Assembly (NCBI GenBank): GCA_934692455.1
Contig: CAKUTY010000067.1
Span: 1 to 7,397 of the forward strand
Length of the DNA: 7,397 bases
Direction: 5' to 3'
Source: an uncultured Erysipelotrichaceae bacterium
GTDB taxonomy: Bacteria; Bacillota_I; Bacilli_A; Erysipelotrichales; Erysipelotrichaceae
The notes under the pieces are model-generated. The model searched no databases. It was not told the DNA's origin and was given only the letters and a program-made list of their open reading frames with translations. The translations under genes were made by a program, and so were the position numbers. Within the stretch, counting starts at the first letter, position 1, and the number at the start of each line of letters is the position of its first letter. Positions 1-5,116 of the stretch are shown in pieces.

Positions 1-1
1 C

Positions 2-997
2 GTGTTGACTGATTCTCTATATAAATTGCTTGTTTATTTATCACCAGTTGCTTTAAGTGTTGTTGAATATACATCTATAACTTTTGGTGGCTATGTATAT
101 GAATATCTAGTTTCATCATATGTAGTTACTGTAGTCTATATCGTATTATTTGCTTTCTTATTATTTAAGTCATTCAATAATAGAAAGGTAGAAAGAGCTG
201 GTAATTATTCTGATGGTTTCTTTGCCTATCCGTTTATTATTAGTTTCTATACGATAATCTGTTTATTCATAATCGCATCAGGCAGAATCAAAAATGAAAT
301 CTACGGAACCGTTATCTCATATGCCTTGTTATTTGCGGCTTACTTTATAGGAAACTTTGTATATAAGAGAAAGTTTAGTTTATCTAAGCTACAAGTATTG
401 TTGTTTGTAGGTGGTGTTATTTTGTCATTAGGTTTTAACTATAGCTGTGAAAAGACTAATGGCTTTGGCTTATCTAGAATATATAAGTTTGACTATGATA
501 AGATGACTTATGATTATTATTCTGGATATATCGGCGACGATAATGAATCTGAATATTATGATTTCTTTAAGAGTCTAAATGATGAGGATAAGTCTTATAT
601 GGAATCTGGTTCCTTTAGTTTATCGGTGGTTACTTCAACTAAGAATCATGAACTTGTTGATATGATGGAATCTTATCGTGATTATATTCTTGATAATTAT
701 CTAAAGACTGATTATTATGAGTACTATCATCCTTTTGTCATTACTTATAATGATGGCAAGGATGGCATTACTTCAAATTATGGTATGGATGCCTTGAAGT
801 TTGATGATTTTATCAAGTTGGCTAAGGATAAAGATACCGATGTAACTGTTTGGGATTATTATGGTGATTCTTATCGTTTAATTTATGATAATGGTGAGTT
901 CCACTTAGTAAGTACCGAGCTATATTCTCTTTATGATAATTTAGGATATGATGCAGGCAATGTAGCTATCGAAAAAAGTATAAAAGAAGACAACTAG
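2..997 (+). CDS. Integral membrane protein with acidic C-terminal domain, 5'-truncated (possible ABC-2-type permease tail)
   Basis: The frame is open to the left edge. The GTG at position 2 is only the first visible possible start, so the true N-terminus probably lies upstream. Of 331 visible residues, about 1-150 form roughly five hydrophobic segments (near 6-25, 34-55, 73-93, 100-122 and 131-148). Residues 151-331 form a soluble domain rich in Asp, Glu and Tyr, with no further membrane span. Several membrane helices followed by a mixed soluble domain resembles the end of YtrC/YtrD-like ABC-2 permeases that carry a DUF6449-type tail. The stretch around 210-262 (a helix, then VITYNDGKDG, then a strand) is loosely reminiscent of that domain, but the resemblance is too weak for a firm name. 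If correct, an ATPase gene and perhaps a GntR regulator would lie upstream, outside the window. The last codons and the TAG stop sit inside a terminator hairpin. Being a real protein is likely; its function is uncertain. Confidence 0.6.
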   Translation: MLTDSLYKLLVYLSPVALSVVEYTSITFGGYVYEYLVSSYVVTVVYIVLFAFLLFKSFNNRKVERAGNYSDGFFAYPFIISFYTIICLFIIASGRIKNEIYGTVISYALLFAAYFIGNFVYKRKFSLSKLQVLLFVGGVILSLGFNYSCEKTNGFGLSRIYKFDYDKMTYDYYSGYIGDDNESEYYDFFKSLNDEDKSYMESGSFSLSVVTSTKNHELVDMMESYRDYILDNYLKTDYYEYYHPFVITYNDGKDGITSNYGMDALKFDDFIKLAKDKDTDVTVWDYYGDSYRLIYDNGEFHLVSTELYSLYDNLGYDAGNVAIEKSIKEDN

Positions 998-1007
998 TCT
1001 TCTTTTT
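982..1007 (+). terminator. Intrinsic terminator overlapping the stop codon of the first gene
   Basis: A perfect 10-bp inverted repeat, AAAAGAAGAC (982-991) and GTCTTCTTTT (997-1006), encloses the 5-nt loop AACTA and runs into a T-tract ending at 1007. The left arm encodes the final Lys-Glu-Asp, and the TAG stop (995-997) begins in the loop. The core stem is only moderately GC-rich, so efficiency may be moderate. The next promoter is nested in the same bases. Confidence 0.75.
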
Positions 1008-1015
1008 GCTAGAAT
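987..1015 (+). promoter_or_regulatory. Predicted sigma-A promoter of fchA-folD with extended -10
   Basis: The -35-like AAGACA (987-992; 4/6 match to TTGACA) is separated by exactly 17 nt from TAGAAT (1010-1015; 5/6 match to TATAAT). The -10 is preceded by TGC (1007-1009), the extended -10 TGn element. The -10 ends 6 nt before the fchA ATG, so transcription would start at or next to the A of the start codon and give a leaderless or nearly leaderless mRNA. The -35 lies in the upstream terminator stem. Assignment is by eye. Confidence 0.55.
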
Positions 1016-1021
1016 TGAAAT

Positions 1022-1630
1022 ATGTATAAAAAGACAATTTATGAGTTCAATTCTAATTTAGCTTCAAAAGAATCTATTCCAGGTGGTGGCAGTGCAAGTG
1101 CTTTGGTTGGAGCCTTATCTGCTTCTTTAGCCAATATGGCTATTGAGCTTACTTATGGTAAGAAGAAGTATCTTGAATATGAGGAACAATTAAGGGAAAT
1201 ATCTATTGAATTAAAAAACTTGAGTGAGAAGTTGCTGGAGGCAATCAATGATGATGCTAAGGCTTTTTATCCTTTGAGTAGATGTTATTCTATGGATAAA
1301 TCTGATCCTGAATATATGATTAAATTGGAAAAGTGTTTACAGGACGCAGCTATTCCGCCTTTGTCTATTATGAAATATAGTGCTAGAGTAATTGAACTTG
1401 ATAGTATTTTAAAGGATATTACTTCAAAGATTATGGTATCGGATGTGGGTACTTCAGTGTCTTTGGCTTTAGGTACTTTAAGAGGTGCTTATTTAAATGT
1501 TTTAGTTAACACAAGGCTTATGAAAGATAGGGAATATGCGACTAATCTTGAACAATTGAGTGAAAAGATGATTGTTAAGTATTCAGTTTTGGCAAATCAA
1601 ACATATAATGATGTTTTAGAAAGATTATAG
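1022..1630 (+). CDS. fchA: Methenyltetrahydrofolate cyclohydrolase, cyclodeaminase (FTCD_C) family
   Basis: This 202-residue protein matches the stand-alone cyclodeaminase/FchA family in length and motifs. The signature PGGGSASAL is at 20-28 after the usual short N-terminal helix. An Asp-containing DDAKAFYPL segment is at 77-85 and a CLQDAAIPPL segment at 105-114. The conserved SDVGTSVSLALGTLRGAYLNVLVN-like region runs from 140. In stand-alone members the family hydrolyses 5,10-methenyl-THF to 10-formyl-THF; the fused mammalian form is a formimino-THF cyclodeaminase. It is all-helical and cytoplasmic. The ATG at 1022 places the N-terminus where the family begins, yet no Shine-Dalgarno precedes it; the upstream bases are a promoter -10, suggesting leaderless translation. 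The stop is 1 nt before folD, so the two are very probably one operon. No formiminotransferase or histidine-degradation gene is visible, which favours cyclohydrolase over histidine catabolism. Confidence 0.85.
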   Translation: MYKKTIYEFNSNLASKESIPGGGSASALVGALSASLANMAIELTYGKKKYLEYEEQLREISIELKNLSEKLLEAINDDAKAFYPLSRCYSMDKSDPEYMIKLEKCLQDAAIPPLSIMKYSARVIELDSILKDITSKIMVSDVGTSVSLALGTLRGAYLNVLVNTRLMKDREYATNLEQLSEKMIVKYSVLANQTYNDVLERL

Positions 1631-1631
1631 A

Positions 1632-2453
1632 ATGGCAAATATATTAAGTGGTAAAGAGGTAGCTGAGGCTATTGATGAAGAAAGCCTTCTTTTAAAGGGC
1701 GATAAAAAGCTTACTTTAGCTTTATTTAAAGTAGGAAATAAGAATAATGATTCTTCTTATGAAAGAGGAATTTTTAAGAAGTGTGAGAAGCTTGGAATCA
1801 AAGTTAGAGAATTTAACTTCGAGCCCGATGTAGCTAGTGAATTTTTTTATAATACGTTAGATAAAGTAAACAACAATGATAATGTAGATGCAATCTTAAT
1901 ATTTAGACCATTACCATTTGATGAAAGAGATATCAATAAATACTTATCTATTAAGAAAGATGTTGATGCTTGTTTAGATTTATCTTTAGCATCATGTTTT
2001 TTAGATAATGATGAGGCCTTTAAACCATGTACGGCTGAATCGGTGATGAGAATATTAAAATATTACAATATCGAATTAAGTGGTAAGAAAGTGGTTGTTT
2101 TGGGTAGATCTAGTGTTATTGGTAAGCCTGTTAGTATGATGTTACTAAAAGAAAACGCAACGGTTACGATTGTGCATAGTAAAAGCGTCGATGTTGAAGA
2201 AATCTGCAAGAGTGCTGATATCTTAATTTGTGCTACAGGCAAGATGGAGTCAGTGACTAAAGAATATGTAAATAGTAAGCAGACCATTATTGATGTTGGA
2301 TTAAATTATAATGAGGCTAAACATAAATTGTGTGGTGATGTCTTATTTGATGAGGTGGAACCACTTGTTAAAAATATTACACCGGTACCTGGTGGTGTTG
2401 GCGCTTTGACTACTTCGATTCTTTTAAATCATGTGGTTAAGACAATTAAATAA
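1632..2453 (+). CDS. folD: Methylenetetrahydrofolate dehydrogenase of the FolD family, cyclohydrolase lysine missing
   Basis: This 273-residue FolD has the usual two-domain layout. The N-terminal folate domain contains SYERG (42-46), the LIFRPLP segment (89-95) and KDVD (109-112, the conserved folate-contact Asp). PCTAESV (132-138) opens the C-terminal Rossmann domain, with GRSSVIGKPVSMMLL (158-172) as the dinucleotide loop. VPGGVGALTTSILLNH near the C-terminus closes the site. Aligning Tyr43 with E. coli Tyr50 (human Tyr52) without gaps puts Ile47 (ATT, 1770-1772) where the catalytic Lys (E. coli Lys54, human Lys56) should be. Phe91 stands where many bifunctional enzymes have Gln (human Gln100). 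The family lysine is required for cyclohydrolase but not dehydrogenase activity, so this is predicted to be a dehydrogenase only, with FchA supplying the second step. It starts 1 nt after fchA with a poor ribosome site, implying translational coupling. The gene end overlaps azlD by 8 bp. Confidence 0.9.
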   Translation: MANILSGKEVAEAIDEESLLLKGDKKLTLALFKVGNKNNDSSYERGIFKKCEKLGIKVREFNFEPDVASEFFYNTLDKVNNNDNVDAILIFRPLPFDERDINKYLSIKKDVDACLDLSLASCFLDNDEAFKPCTAESVMRILKYYNIELSGKKVVVLGRSSVIGKPVSMMLLKENATVTIVHSKSVDVEEICKSADILICATGKMESVTKEYVNSKQTIIDVGLNYNEAKHKLCGDVLFDEVEPLVKNITPVPGGVGALTTSILLNHVVKTIK

Positions 2454-2748
2454 ATAGTTCTACAATTAATACCGCAATAACACACATTGAAGCTACTCCC
2501 AGTAGTTTCATGCCTTTAATAGAAGCAATGATACCAATTATTAAAGATATAGCTCCGGCGATAGGCGAATTAGTAGCTTCAATAATAGCTGGGAAGGTCA
2601 TGACAGCTAGGGTGACATAGGGAACATAATATAAAAATGATTTAAGAAAGGGATTTGTAATCTCTTTTCTTATTAGTATTAAGGGTAGGGCTCTTATGAT
2701 AAAAGTAGTAAGAACCATGATAAAAATATATATCCAGGTCTTATGCAT
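2446..2748 (-). CDS. azlD: Branched-chain amino acid exporter small subunit, AzlD family
   Basis: This 100-residue protein has the size of AzlD and about four hydrophobic segments (roughly 5-26, 38-57, 62-78 and 85-100). It carries the family hallmark IIRALPLILI (17-26), with Arg before LP, and the LYYVPYVTLAVM segment (39-50). AzlD is the small integral-membrane partner of AzlC; together the pair exports branched-chain amino acids or analogues. The ATG (2746-2748) overlaps the end of azlC by 8 nt. It has a good ribosome site, GAGGA (2756-2760), 7 nt upstream inside azlC, so the two are translationally coupled. The TAA stop lies inside the last codons of convergent folD. No terminator is visible after it on this strand. 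The substrate of this particular pair cannot be read from sequence. Confidence 0.88.
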   Translation of the reverse strand: MHKTWIYIFIMVLTTFIIRALPLILIRKEITNPFLKSFLYYVPYVTLAVMTFPAIIEATNSPIAGAISLIIGIIASIKGMKLLGVASMCVIAVLIVELFI

Positions 2749-3448
2749 CTTCTTGTCCTCTTGGAGCTATTTTAGCTACAACTAATGAGATTAATATTGT
2801 TAAGATAATGGTTCTTGAACCACTATCTAGGTTATTTAAGAATGGTAAATAATAAGTAGATATAAAACTTAATATAAAGGAAACAATTACGGCTATCATT
2901 ACAGCCTTATCTTCTTTACAAGGTGGAATGATGATAGCGATAAACATGCCATATAGGGCTACTGATAATCCTGATATGATTCTATCCGGTAGGATATTAC
3001 CAGCTAAGATACCACATAGAGTTCCTAAGCCCCATAGTGTTGTAGCCGGAAGTATTGCACCAAAGGTATATTCTGGTATAATCTTTTTACTTTTAGCTAT
3101 AGTAATCGCAAAGATTTCATCAGTGATATAAAAACTTAAAATAAGTCTATGTAATAATGTGGTGTTTTCATCACATCTTTGAGACAAGACAGCAGACATT
3201 AATAGATATCTTAAAGAGGCAATGATGCTCATTATTATCATGTGCATATAGGTAGCATTAGAAGCTATTACCATAAAGCCTGCATATTCTCCTGCTGAGG
3301 CGTTTGTTAATAGTGAGGCTACTAAGCCTTGTATTGGTGTTAAGCCTATAGATGAAGCGAAAACACCTAATGAGAAGGCAACCGCAAAATATCCAATTCC
3401 AATAGGTAAACCGTCTTTAAGGCCTTGCCTAAAATAACTTTGGTCCAT
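2741..3448 (-). CDS. azlC: Branched-chain amino acid exporter large subunit, AzlC family
   Basis: This 235-residue membrane protein has the normal AzlC length. The N-terminal FRQGLKDGLPIGIGYFAVAFSLG (6-28) matches the conserved opening of the family. NASAGEYAGF (49-58) and SLRYLLMSAVLSQ (78-90, the conserved LRYLLMS-type motif) follow. YITDEIFAI (107-115) and LWGLGTLCGILAGN (138-151) complete the pattern. Hydrophobic segments cover most of residues 12-225, with a charged tail. It forms the transporter with AzlD, encoded immediately downstream with an 8-nt overlap. The ATG at 3446-3448 is the expected family start. It has no Shine-Dalgarno; a perfect TATAAT on this strand lies 7 nt upstream, which would make the transcript leaderless. 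It diverges from mtnN across 51 bp. No Lrp/AsnC-type regulator, which often accompanies azl operons, is present in the window. Confidence 0.9.
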   Translation of the reverse strand: MDQSYFRQGLKDGLPIGIGYFAVAFSLGVFASSIGLTPIQGLVASLLTNASAGEYAGFMVIASNATYMHMIIMSIIASLRYLLMSAVLSQRCDENTTLLHRLILSFYITDEIFAITIAKSKKIIPEYTFGAILPATTLWGLGTLCGILAGNILPDRIISGLSVALYGMFIAIIIPPCKEDKAVMIAVIVSFILSFISTYYLPFLNNLDSGSRTIILTILISLVVAKIAPRGQEDA

Positions 3449-3449
3449 G

Positions 3450-3478
3450 TTTAAAATTATAACGCTAAGAAGTATAAT
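3450..3478 (+). promoter_or_regulatory. Predicted sigma-A promoter of mtnN
   Basis: TTTAAA (3450-3455; 4/6 match to TTGACA) is followed after 17 nt by a perfect TATAAT (3473-3478). The expected transcription start is near 3485, giving a leader of only about 15 nt that begins near the GAGG ribosome site. This start makes the in-frame TTG at 3479 unusable, because it lies upstream of the transcript. Confidence 0.6.
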
Positions 3479-3485
3479 TTGTTCG
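3456..3485 (-). promoter_or_regulatory. Predicted promoter of azlCD, overlapping the mtnN promoter
   Basis: On the minus strand a perfect TATAAT occupies 3461-3456, 7 nt before the azlC ATG. The -35 is weak: CGAACA (3485-3480) after an 18-nt spacer matches TTGACA only in its last three bases. The position puts the transcription start at the ATG itself. The -10 sits within the spacer of the opposed mtnN promoter, so two polymerases could not occupy both at once. The weak -35 suggests either low activity or an activator. Confidence 0.45.
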
Positions 3486-3488
3486 AGG
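3485..3488 (+). promoter_or_regulatory. Ribosome binding site that selects the mtnN start
   Basis: GAGG at 3485-3488 lies 11 nt before the ATG at 3500, somewhat longer than ideal. It supports the ATG over the in-frame TTG at 3479, which has no ribosome site and abuts the -10 box. Confidence 0.55.
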
Positions 3489-3499
3489 TATTTAAATTT

Positions 3500-4174
3500 A
3501 TGAGAATTGGAATGATTATTGCGATTGAAAAGGAACTAAAGAGTTTCCTTGAAAGCAATTACAAAGTGGAAACGCTTTGTGTAAAAAACAGAGTAGTCTA
3601 TAAGACTAAGATTAATGATAATGAATTATATGTTATTAAGTCAGGCTGTGGTGAGATTGATGCAGCTAGCGCTTGTCAATTTTTGATTGATAAGTTCGAA
3701 GTAGAGATCATGTTGAATTATGGTGTTACTGGAGCTTTAGTGGAAGGACTTGCTGTATCTGATTTGTTTGTAGTAAAGGGTGCAATCAATCATGATTTTG
3801 ATACATCTTGTATCGATGATGTCTTGCCTCATCAATATTGTGATGTTGATAGTGTGGCATTACCTTTGGATAATGATTTGATTACTTTGGCTTTAAGTAT
3901 TAAGCCTGATTTAAGAATTTGTAACTGTGCAAGTGGTGATCGTTTTATTGAAAAGTTAGAAGATAAGAATAATTTAGCAAAGCTGGATTGTGTAATTTGT
4001 GATATGGAAATTGCTGGTATTGTAAGAACTTGTATGTTAAATAATGTAAGAGTTTTATCAATTAAATGTATCTCAGATACGATTGATGGTGATGGCCAAA
4101 TGTTTGTGGAAAATGTGTCTAAGGCTAGTGCTAAGGCCTTTGATTTGATTGATAAAATCATGAAGGCTTTATAA
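3500..4174 (+). CDS. mtnN: 5'-methylthioadenosine/S-adenosylhomocysteine nucleosidase family protein
   Basis: From the ATG at 3500 this is a 224-residue member of the nucleoside phosphorylase/MTAN superfamily. MRIGMIIAIEKEL aligns with the family start MKIGIIGAMEEEV, and Glu12 matches the conserved catalytic-pocket Glu. NYGVTGAL (73-80) is the glycine-rich ribose/purine loop. The segment INHDFDTS (96-103) follows. CASGDRFI (143-150) matches the family GASGDxFI. DMEIAG (168-173) carries the ribose-binding Met-Glu. ISDTIDGDG (191-199) holds Asp193, equivalent to the catalytic Asp197 of E. coli. MTAN enzymes cleave adenine from MTA and SAH in the cytoplasm, relieving methyltransferase product inhibition. 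The complete catalytic set argues for an active hydrolase. Exact substrate (SAH, MTA or another purine nucleoside) is less certain because several loops differ from the E. coli enzyme. A longer reading from TTG at 3479 is rejected on promoter and alignment grounds. Confidence 0.82.
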   Translation: MRIGMIIAIEKELKSFLESNYKVETLCVKNRVVYKTKINDNELYVIKSGCGEIDAASACQFLIDKFEVEIMLNYGVTGALVEGLAVSDLFVVKGAINHDFDTSCIDDVLPHQYCDVDSVALPLDNDLITLALSIKPDLRICNCASGDRFIEKLEDKNNLAKLDCVICDMEIAGIVRTCMLNNVRVLSIKCISDTIDGDGQMFVENVSKASAKAFDLIDKIMKAL

Positions 4175-4200
4175 ACAAAAGGCCTATTAGGTGATAGAAT
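4172..4200 (+). promoter_or_regulatory. Predicted sigma-A promoter of nfnAB with extended -10
   Basis: TAAACA (4172-4177; 4/6 to TTGACA) is followed after 17 nt by TAGAAT (4195-4200; 5/6), preceded by TGA (4192-4194) as an extended -10. Transcription would begin near 4207, giving a leader of about 53 nt that contains two palindromes. The -35 overlaps the mtnN stop codon. A weaker alternative uses TTGAGT (4215-4220) and TATATA (4237-4242) with a 16-nt spacer, but it would start transcription inside the ribosome site. Confidence 0.5.
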
Positions 4201-4212
4201 AGAAATGTGAAT

Positions 4213-4231
4213 TTTTGAGTAATACTCAAAA
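4213..4231. promoter_or_regulatory. 19-bp palindrome in the nfnAB leader, candidate operator
   Basis: TTTTGAGTA (4213-4221) and TACTCAAAA (4223-4231) are perfect 9-nt inverted arms around a single A (4222). The one-base centre is tight for an RNA hairpin (the loop would open to 3 nt) and typical of a dimeric repressor site. It lies at about +7 to +25 of the predicted transcript, where a bound repressor would block transcription. It does not match the redox regulator Rex consensus (TTGTTAA-n4-TTAACAA). The cognate regulator is unknown. Confidence 0.5.
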
Positions 4232-4233
4232 GA

Positions 4234-4245
4234 GCATATATATGC
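4234..4245. repeat. 12-bp perfect palindrome before the nfnA ribosome site
   Basis: GCATATATATGC is self-complementary across 12 bp. It ends 3 nt before the nfnA Shine-Dalgarno AGGAG (4249-4253). It could be a second protein site or an unstable hairpin; alternating AT palindromes also arise by chance in AT-rich DNA, so weight is low. Confidence 0.35.
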
Positions 4246-4259
4246 AATAGGAGAAACAA

Positions 4260-5111
4260 ATGTATAAGATTTTAGCAAAAGATTCACTTAATCCTACTGT
4301 ATCAAGAATGACAGTAGAGGCACCATTTGTAGCTAAAAAGGCTAAGGCTGGTCAATTTATTATTTTAAGAGTAAGTGAAACAGGTGAGAGAATCCCTCTA
4401 ACAATTGCGGACAGCAATCCAGAAACTGGTGCTGTTACAATCATTTATCAAATCGTTGGAGCTACTACTTTAGAGCTTGATCAAAAGAAGGTTGGCGAAG
4501 AGTTGACTGACTTTGTGGGTCCTTTAGGTGTTCCAACTGAGGTTGAAGGATTGAAGGATGTATGTGTTGTCGGTGGTGGTGTAGGCTGTGCTATCGCTTT
4601 ACCAGTTGCAAAGGCTTTAAAGGAAGCTGGTTGCAACGTTACTAGTATTATCGGTTTTAGAAATAAGGACTTATTGATTCTTGAAGATGAATTTAAGGCT
4701 GTTTCTAATGAATTGATTGTTATGACTGATGATGGTTCTTATGCACGTCAGGGTAATGTAACAGTTCCTTTGAAGGAAATGTTAGATGCTGGTAAGCATT
4801 TTGATAAAGTTATTACAATTGGACCACTTATCATGATGAAGTTTGTAGTAATTACTTGTAAGGAATTCAATGTACCAGTTGATTGTTCAATGAATCCTAT
4901 CATGATTGATGGTACTGGTATGTGCGGTGGTTGCCGTTTAACTTTAAATATTGATGGTAAGAAGGTTACTAAGTTTGCGTGTGTTGATGGCCCAGATTTC
5001 AATGGTTATGAAATTGATTTTGATGAGGCTATGAGTAGAGGTAGAATGTATTCTACTTTTGAAAGACACAAATATGATGAAGCATGTAACTTATTTAAGA
5101 AGGGAGCTTAG
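4260..5111 (+). CDS. nfnA: NADH-dependent ferredoxin:NADP+ oxidoreductase, small (alpha) subunit
   Basis: This 283-residue protein belongs to the PyrK/FNR-like FAD- and NAD-binding family (often labelled sulfide/dihydroorotate dehydrogenase-like). An FAD beta-barrel carries RIPLTIAD (44-51), the RxPLTxAD flavin motif. The NAD domain follows with VVGGGVGCAIALPVAKAL (103-120). The C-terminal [2Fe-2S] loop reads Asp217-x4-Cys222-x2-Cys225-x15-Cys241. PyrK-type relatives have four cysteines; an Asp in the first ligand position is a known hallmark of NfnA, which supports this name over PyrK. With NfnB it forms a cytoplasmic flavin-based electron-bifurcating enzyme that couples NADH and reduced ferredoxin to NADP+ reduction. 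AGGAG (4249-4253) lies 6 nt before the ATG, a strong ribosome site. nfnB follows after 5 nt in the same operon. Regulation may act at the 19-bp palindrome in the leader. Confidence 0.9.
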   Translation: MYKILAKDSLNPTVSRMTVEAPFVAKKAKAGQFIILRVSETGERIPLTIADSNPETGAVTIIYQIVGATTLELDQKKVGEELTDFVGPLGVPTEVEGLKDVCVVGGGVGCAIALPVAKALKEAGCNVTSIIGFRNKDLLILEDEFKAVSNELIVMTDDGSYARQGNVTVPLKEMLDAGKHFDKVITIGPLIMMKFVVITCKEFNVPVDCSMNPIMIDGTGMCGGCRLTLNIDGKKVTKFACVDGPDFNGYEIDFDEAMSRGRMYSTFERHKYDEACNLFKKGA

Positions 5112-5116
5112 TAATT

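Noticed and set aside
2063..2287. Minus-strand frame inside folD
   Set aside because: It is antisense to conserved FolD Rossmann motifs and has no independent support. The same applies to the minus-strand frames at 4748-5002 and 6148-6381 and the plus-strand frame at 2928-3131 inside azlC.
3479..3499. Upstream TTG start for mtnN, adding seven residues
   Set aside because: The TTG directly abuts a perfect -10 box and lies before the expected transcription start. The family N-terminus aligns with the ATG at 3500, which has a GAGG site.
3449..3499. Riboswitch (SAM or SAH type) or T-box ahead of mtnN or azlC
   Set aside because: The gap of 51 bp is too short for any known aptamer and shows no conserved stems.
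4175..4206. Terminator after mtnN
   Set aside because: Only a 4-bp arm pair around CCTATTAGG is present, with no T-tract. The region is better explained as the nfnAB promoter.
4210..4231. CodY or Rex binding site in the nfnA leader
   Set aside because: The palindrome matches the CodY consensus at only about 9 of 15 positions by eye and fails the Rex half-site TTGTTAA; neither regulator can be claimed.
3832..4287. 151-codon minus-strand frame antisense to mtnN and the start of nfnA
   Set aside because: It lies wholly opposite well-supported genes, has no recognisable motif and is a composition shadow.
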